From NCBI GenBank assembly GCA_039808985.1, contig JBDHUC010000008.1, forward strand, positions 4,944 through 68,943: 64,000 nt of DNA. Reading direction: 5' to 3'. Of this stretch, positions 37,008-45,149 are shown in pieces. The stretch comes from SXRF01 sp039808985 (GTDB lineage: Bacteria; Pseudomonadota; Alphaproteobacteria; Rickettsiales; SXRF01). How positions within the stretch are numbered: the first letter of the stretch is position 1; each line of letters opens with the position of its first letter. Below the pieces are notes generated by a model, which was given only the letters and a program-made list of their open reading frames with translations, did no database searches and was not told the origin of the DNA. The translations under genes and the position numbers were made by a program.

Positions 37008-38558
37008 CTACCTTGCCCTTGTGGTAGCCATTTTCTTTAAACCTGAGGTAATATCATCTATCTGCTTGCTTGCAACCCTGCCAACAGCCGACCTTCCGGA
37101 GTTGGTTAAATTGCTTACATAACTTTTAATACCGCCATCGGCAAAGCCGACCCCTAAAGGTGCTGCCACCTGTGATTTTGATATTACACGGGCAATTTGC
37201 GGGGTTGCTTTGATAAACTGGAGGAATGTATATCCTACTACTGTTATTTCCAGGAAATTAAAAACCAGGAACTCGATCAGTATAGGATTATGCAAAGCTA
37301 CGTTAGGCTCAACAAGCTCTATATTAGGGCCATTTGGATCGTTCCAGGTTCTTGCTTTCGTGTCAGCCAGTTGTTTTGCGGTTACGCCACCAACACAGGC
37401 AATCCCTGAATTGCCGGAATTAAGCAGATCATCAATAAAAGTAGCATTTGGTATTATTCCTAGGAAATCCGATGATTTAATACTGCTTGGAGCAGGCGCC
37501 GCGACAAAAGGACAGAACATCAACATGTCTGTTTTCGTTAATACAGACCCCTTATCCTTGGCATCTGTAGTTATAGTCATAATATCGCTAAGCTGCTTGG
37601 CAAACACCACAAAATCAGAACTAGCAATCAGCCATAAAGAGAAGGCAGAAAAAATAATTAAAGGCTGCAAGGAGAAGGAAACAAGGAAATTAAGCCAGTT
37701 ATCAAAAAGCATCCTGGTTGAATCAAAAAGCATGAAACTCAGAAAAACAGGCGAAAGTGCGACCAGGAAAGCTACTGCGGTAATTGACAGCATGAATGTT
37801 ATAAGCGACCTGATAAAAAGCATTGCTACTGTTGTTATCAGCCACCATGCCAGCAGGAAAAGCGGCCAGGCGATAAAAAACATGGCAATAACCAGCGCAA
37901 TAAAAACGGCTTCGTTGTCAAAAAGCCCGGCAATTGAGGCAACCCCGCTTTGCGTGCCTGTAAGCAACATGTTCAGCCGGTCATCAACCCCTTTAAAGAT
38001 ATTTACAATGGTTTCCCCCTCATTAGGGGCAGTAAGGCATATTATTGTTTTACAATTGATAGCATTAACAGCCCAGCTTACTGTCTGGATTATAAGGCCA
38101 AAGAAAAATCCCAGTATAAGCCCCACCCCCAGAGCACCCTGGTTTATAAACAGGGTTATAATGCCGATTTTCATTATAGCCGCAATTCCAGCGCCTGAGT
38201 TTGATTTCTGCAAACCAATCATGAGCCTTATGCCATATAACGCTATAAAAATAACAATAGCGCCCGTTATTATTTCCAGCAGCCCCACTTGCAGAGCGCA
38301 GTAAAATTTGGTGAATATATCATTGATAATGGTAAAATAATTACAGGCTATGCCGCTGAATATATTTTTTACCGTAATCACGCCGCAAGAGTTCTGGTTG
38401 CTGATTTGCTGGCTGTCAAAAAGGGTACCACTGGTAACAGCGCCTGTTTTCACATCGCAGGTAACCATAGTAAAGGCCGCATATACAGTTTGCGCAGGAT
38501 ACACTGTAAGAAGCAACGCAATCGCCAGAAACCCCATAGCTTTGCGCATAGTTTTCAT
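37008..38558 (-). CDS. virB6: VirB6/TrbL-like type IV secretion membrane protein
   Basis: A 516-residue polytopic inner-membrane protein. A signal-like segment (residues 8-28) is followed by a cysteine-containing periplasmic part, then at least six strong TM segments: two around 90-115 and 135-160, three around 215-290, and more around 300-330 and 430-450. This matches the VirB6/TrbL family (channel of the T4SS inner-membrane complex). It begins 1 bp after virB4 ends. The soluble C-terminal tail is short, unlike the very long VirB6 paralogues of Rickettsia. Symbol by family. Confidence 0.82.
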   Translation of the reverse strand: MKTMRKAMGFLAIALLLTVYPAQTVYAAFTMVTCDVKTGAVTSGTLFDSQQISNQNSCGVITVKNIFSGIACNYFTIINDIFTKFYCALQVGLLEIITGAIVIFIALYGIRLMIGLQKSNSGAGIAAIMKIGIITLFINQGALGVGLILGFFFGLIIQTVSWAVNAINCKTIICLTAPNEGETIVNIFKGVDDRLNMLLTGTQSGVASIAGLFDNEAVFIALVIAMFFIAWPLFLLAWWLITTVAMLFIRSLITFMLSITAVAFLVALSPVFLSFMLFDSTRMLFDNWLNFLVSFSLQPLIIFSAFSLWLIASSDFVVFAKQLSDIMTITTDAKDKGSVLTKTDMLMFCPFVAAPAPSSIKSSDFLGIIPNATFIDDLLNSGNSGIACVGGVTAKQLADTKARTWNDPNGPNIELVEPNVALHNPILIEFLVFNFLEITVVGYTFLQFIKATPQIARVISKSQVAAPLGVGFADGGIKSYVSNLTNSGRSAVGRVASKQIDDITSGLKKMATTRAR

Positions 38559-38559
38559 A

Positions 38560-41025
38560 TCAATAATCCTTTGGCAAACCAGAAAACCGTCCGCGTGCGG
38601 AAATAAGTGCCTTTACATCATTAGAGAAAATAGCCAGCACGTCTTCAGCTTCTTTTAAAAAGACATTAAGCGCGATGCTTTCACCATTCTGCTTAAGCAG
38701 GAAATCGCCCTTCTGCCTGTTCATATTAGAGAGCATGAAAGAATCTTTTTCATTAAGGCCAAGCCCCTTGGATTGATATGGGACCGGCATTTCATCCGGA
38801 ACATAAATCCTGGTGGAAACTTGCGCTGTAACCGCAGCAAGGGTAGCAGTTTCGCCACAATTAGAGACCTGGCTGGTCGTGAATATAACCATCACATTTT
38901 TCTGCCTTAGCATTTCCAGCAGGCTTTCAAGGCGCGGCGCGAAAAAGCCATTTTCCAGTAAATCCCAGGCCTCATTAATAACTATGATGGTGGGTTTGCC
39001 ATCAATAGTGTCGATTACCCTATGCATAAGATATGAGAATAAAGGCAGCATATACGCCTGTTTTGCCAGAGCTGACGTCATATCGAAGCCTATAATATCA
39101 GCTCCCATATCAAGAGAGTCCTGCGTAAAATCAAAGAGCTTGGAATACACTCCCTGCCCTACCCAGCGCTCCAGAGATTCAGCAAGCGTGGTATCTTTCT
39201 GGGTTACCAAAGCTACCATATTTGGCAAATTACGCTCGGAAGGGGGCATTGAATAAACCTGTTCCACAGCGCTACGCAATATCTCACGAGCCCTATCATC
39301 AAGCACAACATCAGGGGAAATAAGCAAGCTGCACCATGCGGCAAGGAAAGACATATTGTAGGCAGAAGCTTCAAGGGAAAAAGGATTCAGGGCAAGGCGC
39401 GGGGAACGGTCAACCGCTAAATCAGAATTCGCTTTTTCAAGCTGGCTCATGGGGAAATATTTGCCGCCCATTTTGTTTAAGAGCAGCCTTGCTGAATGGT
39501 TGCGGTCAAAAACAAACATACGCGTACCAAACTTACGGGTTTGGGTAAGAAGGAAATATTCAAGCACCTTCCCGACCCTGTCTTCAAAAGAGTTGAAATC
39601 GAAAATTACCGTATGGCCATTATCCTGGACATGAAAATTAAAAAAATATGGCGAACCAACGCTGGTTGGCAATATTGAAAGATAGCTTCCCCAATGATTA
39701 CCCGCCGCGCTGCCTGTATGATAGCGGTTGAAACGGCAAAAACCTGCCACCAGCTCCGTAGGCAATATCGCACGGCGGCGCGCAAATTCAAAATTACCCG
39801 GAAGCTGCGCCCAGAAACATTCTTCCATAAATATTTCTTCGCGTACAGTAATTAATCCAAGCCTGGCGAATAAATCCAGGAACTTACCAACCTCCCCATC
39901 AAGCTTTTTCAAATCGCTTACCATAACCATTACGCTGGTCTGGTGTTCGCCAAAATCCACACGTTTCCCGCGGTCATAACTTAATGCCTGGTTTATACCG
40001 AAGCTGTCATTAGCCTTTATATCACCACTCATGCCAAATAAGGCCTTCTGCTCTTTAGCGTATTTAAGCGCTTTATCCGTTGGTATGAAAGAAAAGCTCT
40101 GGCTCACAACCAGCTCTATTGGCGCCTGTAGCACGCAATCAACCGCATCAACCGGCATATCTATATATTGTTTTATACTAAGCATCGCCGCAAAACGGCG
40201 ATCGCCAATCTCCCTGCTGCGCGCCTCTATGGCATTAAAGCCAAAAGTCAGCGCTGATGTCTGCAAGGCAACGCTTAAATCAAGGTCAGGCAAAGGGAAG
40301 GATTCCGAACGCAAATTTATTATCTTGCCCAGGAATTCCATTATTTCGGAATAAAATATAGGCTGGCGCACTGCTTTTCCGGCAGTAGGCATAACCCTTT
40401 CCGCGAGGGTAAGCCTTCTTGCGTTGCACTGGCTTTTTACGCCGTCTAGAACCGAGAGGACAAAACTATCAAGAAATTCATAAGAAGCATCAAGATATTT
40501 ATTACAAAACCGGCTATTTGCCTTGGGAAATGCAAATGATTTTATCTTTTTTAAATCCAAAAGCTGGATGGCCTGACCTTCATATAATATAGTGATATAT
40601 ACATCGTTCCTGAATAAATCATTCCAGCTATTTTCTTTTTTCCATTGGGAATTAACATAATCGGCAAATTCACCAGGTAATTTTGCGTTTCCCGAAGACT
40701 CATCGGGAAATGAAGATACCATAGGGTTGCGCCTGCGAATAGTGTGCAGCCAGAAGGAAATTTTTTCGGTTACGTCATTTTGTATTATTACCTGGCGGAT
40801 AGTAGCGCAAAGCGAAGCGTGTATACCATCAAGGTTTTCACATAAACCGCCACGGAAGTTTCCCTCCACCTTGATAACCTGCATCAGCTCGCCATTTTTA
40901 GTTATAACCGTATGTGGGTTATAGTGGCTATGGTAAGGTATGAACTCAGACCTGTCATCAATGGCAGAGCTGCCAGCAGCAGTTTTTTTCCTGTTTGTCG
41001 CCGATGCTTTACCTGATGATGCCAT
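38560..41025 (-). CDS. virB4: VirB4-family type IV secretion protein with degenerate Walker A
   Basis: An 821-residue protein aligning by landmarks with the VirB4/CagE ATPase family: the N-terminal VirB4-type domain, the segment before the P-loop (NFHVQDNGHTVIF), the post-P-loop KFGTRMFVFDRN, a Walker B-like IIVINEAWDLLE with N684/E685, and the C-terminal QVSTRIYVPDE and GLNEKD. Where the Walker A GPTGSGKS/T should be, it reads DFNSFEDRVGKV (476-487), lacking the glycine pattern and the Lys-Ser/Thr pair. The frame is intact, so this is substitution, not a frameshift. It is probably catalytically dead or structural, and an intact paralogue may exist elsewhere. Confidence 0.88.
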   Translation of the reverse strand: MASSGKASATNRKKTAAGSSAIDDRSEFIPYHSHYNPHTVITKNGELMQVIKVEGNFRGGLCENLDGIHASLCATIRQVIIQNDVTEKISFWLHTIRRRNPMVSSFPDESSGNAKLPGEFADYVNSQWKKENSWNDLFRNDVYITILYEGQAIQLLDLKKIKSFAFPKANSRFCNKYLDASYEFLDSFVLSVLDGVKSQCNARRLTLAERVMPTAGKAVRQPIFYSEIMEFLGKIINLRSESFPLPDLDLSVALQTSALTFGFNAIEARSREIGDRRFAAMLSIKQYIDMPVDAVDCVLQAPIELVVSQSFSFIPTDKALKYAKEQKALFGMSGDIKANDSFGINQALSYDRGKRVDFGEHQTSVMVMVSDLKKLDGEVGKFLDLFARLGLITVREEIFMEECFWAQLPGNFEFARRRAILPTELVAGFCRFNRYHTGSAAGNHWGSYLSILPTSVGSPYFFNFHVQDNGHTVIFDFNSFEDRVGKVLEYFLLTQTRKFGTRMFVFDRNHSARLLLNKMGGKYFPMSQLEKANSDLAVDRSPRLALNPFSLEASAYNMSFLAAWCSLLISPDVVLDDRAREILRSAVEQVYSMPPSERNLPNMVALVTQKDTTLAESLERWVGQGVYSKLFDFTQDSLDMGADIIGFDMTSALAKQAYMLPLFSYLMHRVIDTIDGKPTIIVINEAWDLLENGFFAPRLESLLEMLRQKNVMVIFTTSQVSNCGETATLAAVTAQVSTRIYVPDEMPVPYQSKGLGLNEKDSFMLSNMNRQKGDFLLKQNGESIALNVFLKEAEDVLAIFSNDVKALISARGRFSGLPKDY

Positions 41026-41086
41026 GCTTATTCCAATGCGAAACCAAATAAGGGGTTACATTTAATTTTTAAATTAATATTATAAA

Positions 41087-41497
41087 TTAACGCATGCAAC
41101 CAGCAAGTGATATAGGAGTGCTTAGTGTCGAAAAAGGTGACGCTGCGCTCGCGGCTATTACAGACAAAATAGATGCCGCATTCACTGTAAGGCTAATCAT
41201 AAGCCACGGGGCACCAACCATGATGCCGATACCGGTACAGATAGTCAGAGCCTGCGCCCAGGTGGCTTTTCCAAGCAGCGCCGAAATGCCAAGCGATACG
41301 ATAGCAAGTGTTGCAATGCCACGGCCCACATCAAGGAATATCATTGATGCAACGCTGCATAATACATCCGCAATCGGGGTAGCATAAGCATGGCCGCATA
41401 ACAGCAAATACATGCCCATGGCAACCAACAGCAATAAAGCATGGCGCTTAACTTCGCCAAAATCAAATGATATTGCTATAACTCCCTGTTTTTTCAT
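41087..41497 (-). CDS. virB2: VirB2/TrbC-like pilin
   Basis: A 136-residue small membrane protein. A long basic leader with a signal segment (about residues 17-40, ending at AYA) is followed by two hydrophobic helices (about 50-72 and 82-108) joined by a short loop with KATW, the TrbC/VirB2 major pilin arrangement. The tail is unusually rich in S, A and P and ends in a cysteine. It lies 61 bp before virB4 and is the first gene of the virB2-virB4-virB6 cluster. Confidence 0.78.
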   Translation of the reverse strand: MKKQGVIAISFDFGEVKRHALLLLVAMGMYLLLCGHAYATPIADVLCSVASMIFLDVGRGIATLAIVSLGISALLGKATWAQALTICTGIGIMVGAPWLMISLTVNAASILSVIAASAASPFSTLSTPISLAGCMR

Positions 41498-41864
41498 ATT
41501 AATTACTCCATATGGCGTTATTATTTATTGTATAAATTTTTAAAAATCAGTTTAAATATTTAGTTATCTTAAGAAGCATTTGTTGTTTTATGCTAGGGTA
41601 AGCCTAACATAAATATGTGACAGTTTTTTGACAGTTTTCATTTTTATTGTAATTTACTGTAATATGAGCGAATTCCTTAAGCTATAATAGTAAACATCAA
41701 TACTTAATAAAGTTTAAATAAAAACAGCCATATTGTCCAGCATTGCTTTAAAAGCCGTAAAAACCACCAGGCAAATACCGTTTGCAATAAAATTGGCTGT
41801 AGGGTAAACGCTGGTAAAGCCAAATAATACAACCCATAAGCCAACCAATAAGAAGGGATAATTT
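41498..41864. other. AT-rich intergenic region between virB2 and ridA
   Basis: Divergent spacer. It holds a direct repeat TGACAGTTTT (starting at 41618 and 41629), the second copy giving a TTGACA at 41628-41633 with a TAATTT 16 bp later, and a TATAAT at about 41683. These are possible promoters for ridA. A minus-strand reading frame here (41714-41923) encodes two hydrophobic stretches but overlaps ridA; it is treated as doubtful. Confidence 0.45.
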
Positions 41865-42329
41865 ATGAACGCAATTGAGCAGAAAATCTCATCAATGGGC
41901 ATTACCCTGCCTGCATCTGTCATGCCTGCTGCTAATTATGTGCCATATACAATAAGCGGCAATTTAGTGTTTGTTTCCGGCACTTTACCTATGAAGGACG
42001 GCAAGCCGCAGGATATTGGCAAGCTTGGCAAGGAATTTACCATAGAGCAAGGCCAGGCGACTGCCAGGCTGTGCGGCATCAATATACTTGCCCATCTGAA
42101 GGCTGCCTGTGGTGGTGATTTAAGCAGGGTTGTACGCTGCGTGCGCATGGGTATTTTCGTTGGTTCCGCAAACGGGTTCACCGACCAGCCTAAAGTCGCA
42201 AACGGCGTATCTGACATGATGGTGGAAATCTTCGGCGATGCTGGAAAACACGCGCGCTTTGCGGTTGGGGTAAGCGAGCTTCCTTTTGGCTGCGCAGTCG
42301 AGGTTGACGCTACTTTTGAGATTAAATAA
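41865..42329 (+). CDS. RidA/YjgF-family protein
   Basis: A 154-residue member of the RidA (YjgF/YER057c) superfamily, trimeric proteins that in the best-studied cases hydrolyse reactive enamine/imine intermediates. Visible are YTISGNLVFVSGTLPMKDGKP, the LAHLKAACGGDLSRVVRCVRMGIFV segment and the C-terminal SELPFGCAVEVDATFEI. The long form resembles the alphaproteobacterial YjgH-like subgroup. The catalytic arginine typical of RidA proper is not evident (VSELPFGCAVEV rather than an R-x-P pattern), so the activity may differ. Its end overlaps the convergent thiG stop by 8 bp. Confidence 0.88.
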   Translation: MNAIEQKISSMGITLPASVMPAANYVPYTISGNLVFVSGTLPMKDGKPQDIGKLGKEFTIEQGQATARLCGINILAHLKAACGGDLSRVVRCVRMGIFVGSANGFTDQPKVANGVSDMMVEIFGDAGKHARFAVGVSELPFGCAVEVDATFEIK

Positions 42330-43101
42330 CACCCTCAACAGGTGAACTGGGGCTGGCATTTTCCTGTTTCGCCATCCTTCCGGCAAGGAAAGCCTGCCTG
42401 CCTGCTTCCACCGCGCCTTTCATGGCCTTTGCCATAAGAACCGGATTACCGGCTGAGGATAGTGCCGTATTAAGCAATACGCCAGCACAGCCAAGTTCCA
42501 TGGCAATACAGGCATCCGAAGCTGTGCCGATACCGGCATCCACCAGCACTGGAACTTTCAGGCTTTTTATTATAAAGCGGATATTAAGAGGGTTTAAAAT
42601 GCCAAGCCCCGAGCCGATTGGCGCAGCTAAAGGCATTACCGCGCAGCAACCGGCATCTTCAAGTTTTTTGGCGGCAACCAGATCATCACTGGTGTAGGCC
42701 ATTACCTGGAACCCTTCTTTTACCAGTATCCTTGCGGCTTTTATGGTTTCTTCCGTATCTGGGTACAAGCTGTTTTTATCACCTATAACTTCCAGCTTTA
42801 CCAGATCCCACCCGCCAAGCTCACGCGCAAGCCGCAAAGTCCTTACCGCCTCATCGGCTGTATAGCAACCGGCACTATTGGGCAGATATGTATATATCGA
42901 GGGCGGAAGCGCCTGCATCAACCCGCCGCCCCCGTTTTGCGACAAATCAATGCGGCGCAGGGCAACTGTTATTATTTCAGCTCCACTGGCCTGTATAACC
43001 TCTTTGGTTTGCTCAATATCCGCGTATTTTCCAGTTCCAACCAAAAGCCGCGAGCCGAAGCTACGACCGGCTACAATAAATTGGTCATTGTCAGACTGCA
43101 T
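42322..43101 (-). CDS. thiG: Thiazole synthase
   Basis: Forms the thiazole phosphate of thiamine from DXP, dehydroglycine and ThiS thiocarboxylate. The 259-residue TIM barrel has SRLLVGTGKY near the N-terminus, the VKLEVIGD segment with the catalytic-region lysine, and the phosphate-binding VDAGIGTASDA and GCAGVLLNTA. The start overlaps the thiS stop (TGATG), so the two are coupled. thiO/thiH, thiE and thiC are not in the window. Confidence 0.96.
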   Translation of the reverse strand: MQSDNDQFIVAGRSFGSRLLVGTGKYADIEQTKEVIQASGAEIITVALRRIDLSQNGGGGLMQALPPSIYTYLPNSAGCYTADEAVRTLRLARELGGWDLVKLEVIGDKNSLYPDTEETIKAARILVKEGFQVMAYTSDDLVAAKKLEDAGCCAVMPLAAPIGSGLGILNPLNIRFIIKSLKVPVLVDAGIGTASDACIAMELGCAGVLLNTALSSAGNPVLMAKAMKGAVEAGRQAFLAGRMAKQENASPSSPVEGVI

Positions 43102-43301
43102 CAGCCGCCCCCGATAAAAGTTACTATTTCAACCAGGTCGCCTTCATTTAATACAGATTTGCCATAAAGCGAGCGCGGCACAATCTCACGGTTGCGCTCA
43201 ACCGCCACCTGTGTCTGTGCGACATTCAGGGTTTGCGCCAGGTTTTCAATAGTAGTCCCCTGCTCTACCATGTGGATTTTGCCGTTAAGTGTGATTTGCA
43301 T
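43101..43301 (-). CDS. thiS: Sulfur carrier protein ThiS
   Basis: A 66-residue ubiquitin-fold protein ending in the required C-terminal Gly-Gly (IGGG). Its C-terminal glycine is adenylated by ThiF and converted to a thiocarboxylate, the sulfur donor for ThiG. A candidate activating enzyme is the ThiF/MoeB-family gene at 3852-4631, distant in this window. A 17-bp palindrome lies 4 bp upstream of the start codon. Confidence 0.93.
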   Translation of the reverse strand: MQITLNGKIHMVEQGTTIENLAQTLNVAQTQVAVERNREIVPRSLYGKSVLNEGDLVEIVTFIGGG

Positions 43302-43304
43302 ATG

Positions 43305-43385
43305 TAATAATCAGATTATTAGATGACTGAATAAATGGGGTATGTTAATCCTTTATTATCTAATAATCAAATAATCTAGTCATCT
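43305..43385. repeat. Iterated GATTATTA palindromes between thiS and aroQ
   Basis: TAATAATC-A-GATTATTA (43305-43321) is a perfect 8-1-8 palindrome. The stretch AGATTATTAGATGACT (43313-43328) is mirrored by ATCTAATAATC (43358-43368) and AGTCATCT (43378-43385). The whole 85-bp divergent spacer is thus built of inverted copies of one motif. It may be an operator array, a bidirectional hairpin or a decayed palindromic element. Confidence 0.55.
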
Positions 43386-43386
43386 T

Positions 43387-43830
43387 ATGCAGCGCATCCT
43401 AATCATCAATGGCCCCAACTTAAACATGCTTGGTTCACGCGAACCAGAGATTTATGGCAATGAAACATTGCCCGATATTGAAGCAAAATGCAAAACTCAT
43501 GCAAAAAAGCTTGGGCTGGAGATAGATTTTATACAGTCAAATATTGAAGGAGAACTGGTAACTGCCATTCAGGGCGCGGCAAAATCCCATCAGGGCATTC
43601 TTATAAATGCCGGGGCTTATACCCACACTTCCATTGCTATAATGGACGCTTTGCTCTTGCTTAAAATCCCGGTTATTGAGGTGCATCTTTCCAATATTTT
43701 CAAGCGCGAGCCATTCCGGCACGAATCGTTTATTTCCAAGGCCGCAAAGGGCGTTATCTGCGGCTTTGGCAGCGATAGTTACGTGCTGGCGCTGGAAGCC
43801 GTGGCAAAACTGGTGAAAAGCGGGAAATAG
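43387..43830 (+). CDS. aroQ: Type II 3-dehydroquinate dehydratase
   Basis: Third step of the shikimate pathway (3-dehydroquinate to 3-dehydroshikimate); dodecameric type II enzyme of 147 residues. The N-terminal NGPNLNMLGSREPEIYG carries the lid arginine and catalytic Tyr23. INAGAYTHTS and EVHLSNIFKREPFRH (catalytic histidine) follow. First of a three-gene plus-strand run with the glycerophosphodiesterase and aat, separated by 2 bp and 0 bp. Confidence 0.96.
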   Translation: MQRILIINGPNLNMLGSREPEIYGNETLPDIEAKCKTHAKKLGLEIDFIQSNIEGELVTAIQGAAKSHQGILINAGAYTHTSIAIMDALLLLKIPVIEVHLSNIFKREPFRHESFISKAAKGVICGFGSDSYVLALEAVAKLVKSGK

Positions 43831-43832
43831 CC

Positions 43833-44522
43833 ATGTGGCGCATCGGACATCGCGGTGCTGGCGGCAACCTACCGGAAAACACCCTTATATCAATGCGCAG
43901 GGCACTGGAATTAAACCTTGACGGGTTTGAATTTGATATTCAGTTAAGCAAGGATAACATCCCGGTTGTTATACATGACGATACGCTTGAGCGCACCACA
44001 AATGGCAAAGGGCTGGTCAGCGATTTTACGTTTGCCGAGTTGCAGAAACTCGATGCAGGAGGCATTGGATTTCCGGGTGAAAAAATCCCTTCACTTATGG
44101 ATGTTATAGAGCTTATTGATAATAAATGCCGTTTGTTCATAGAACTTAAGGCAGAGAATTCGGAAAAGCCGGTTGCAGAAATTATTACTCATGCGGTGAA
44201 TAACCTTGGCTGGGATTATGAGCATTTTTACATATGCTCTTTTAACCATAACCAGATAAAATTCATTAGCGGCCTTATACCACAGATAAAGACCTGCGCC
44301 CTTCTGGTTGGAATCCCGGTAAGCCTGGCGCAAATCGCGGCTGAAGCCGGGGCGTGGTCACTAAACCCTGCAATCGACCATGTAACCAGGGAATTCATAG
44401 ACGATGCGCATAAGCGCGGACTTAAAGTTCTGGCATGGACAGCGGACAGTCCCGAACAGATCGAACGCGCAAATGCTCTTGGCATAGATGGCCTGTTCAG
44501 TAATTTTCCAGACAGGCTTTAA
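43833..44522 (+). CDS. Glycerophosphodiester phosphodiesterase
   Basis: A 229-residue cytoplasmic GDPD-family TIM barrel cleaving glycerophosphodiesters to glycerol-3-phosphate and alcohols. The catalytic set is visible: HRGAGGNLPENT (His and Glu), FDIQLSKDNIPVVIHDDTLERTT (Asp and His), and the later ELKAE metal ligand. There is no signal peptide, so it is UgpQ-like rather than periplasmic GlpQ. It starts 2 bp after aroQ and ends against the aat start. Confidence 0.93.
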   Translation: MWRIGHRGAGGNLPENTLISMRRALELNLDGFEFDIQLSKDNIPVVIHDDTLERTTNGKGLVSDFTFAELQKLDAGGIGFPGEKIPSLMDVIELIDNKCRLFIELKAENSEKPVAEIITHAVNNLGWDYEHFYICSFNHNQIKFISGLIPQIKTCALLVGIPVSLAQIAAEAGAWSLNPAIDHVTREFIDDAHKRGLKVLAWTADSPEQIERANALGIDGLFSNFPDRL

Positions 44523-45146
44523 ATGAGAGGTAGTGGGCAGGAAGTTACGTGGGAGCTTCTCCTTGCCGCCTATGCACAGGGCTACTTCCCCATGGCCGCA
44601 AGCAGGGGCAGCAAGGGGCTGGAATGGTTCTATCCTGAGATGCGCGGGGTGTTGCCGCTTGATAAATTTCATATACCTAAAAGCCTTGTGAAATTCATGC
44701 GTAAATCACCTTTTAAAATTACAACTGACAAGGCCTTCGAGCAGGTAATCAGGGCTTGCGCTGATAACACCAGAGGCCGGGAAAGCACGTGGATAAATGA
44801 TGAAATAATAGATCTATACTGCCAGCTACATACAAACGGCTTTGCGCATAGCGTAGAATGCTGGCAGGAATCAGGTGATGGCACAATGGTAATGGCTGGC
44901 GGCTTGTACGGGGTTGCCATAGCCGGTGCTTTCTTCGGGGAAAGCATGTTTTCAAGAAGCAGTAACGCAAGCAAAGTTGCGCTGGTGCATCTGGTAGGGC
45001 TGCTTAAGAAGCATGGCTATGAATTATTAGATGCGCAGTTTACCAACGAGCATTTAATACAGTTTGGCATAGAGGAAATACCTCGCGCCATCTACCTTGG
45101 CAAACTCAAGCACGCCCTTACCATAAAACCACAGGAATGTTTTTAA
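44523..45146 (+). CDS. aat: Leucyl/phenylalanyl-tRNA-protein transferase
   Basis: Adds Leu or Phe from tRNA to proteins with N-terminal Lys or Arg, marking them for ClpS/ClpAP. It has 207 residues. The family core is visible: AYAQGYFPMA, WFYPEMRGVLPLDKFHIPKSL, HSVECWQ, GGLYGVAIAGAFFGESMFS and LLDAQFTNEHLIQFG. It starts immediately after the GDPD stop. It ends 3 bp from the convergent chemoreceptor stop. Confidence 0.96.
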   Translation: MRGSGQEVTWELLLAAYAQGYFPMAASRGSKGLEWFYPEMRGVLPLDKFHIPKSLVKFMRKSPFKITTDKAFEQVIRACADNTRGRESTWINDEIIDLYCQLHTNGFAHSVECWQESGDGTMVMAGGLYGVAIAGAFFGESMFSRSSNASKVALVHLVGLLKKHGYELLDAQFTNEHLIQFGIEEIPRAIYLGKLKHALTIKPQECF

Positions 45147-45149
45147 AAA

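Noticed and set aside
39565..39600. A frameshift or sequencing error as the cause of the missing Walker A in VirB4
   Set aside because: The flanking residues on both sides stay in register with the family in the same frame, and no alternative frame restores a GxxGxGK motif.
43302..43386. TPP riboswitch upstream of thiS
   Set aside because: The spacer is only 85 bp and AT-rich, made of GATTATTA palindromes, with no THI-box sequence.
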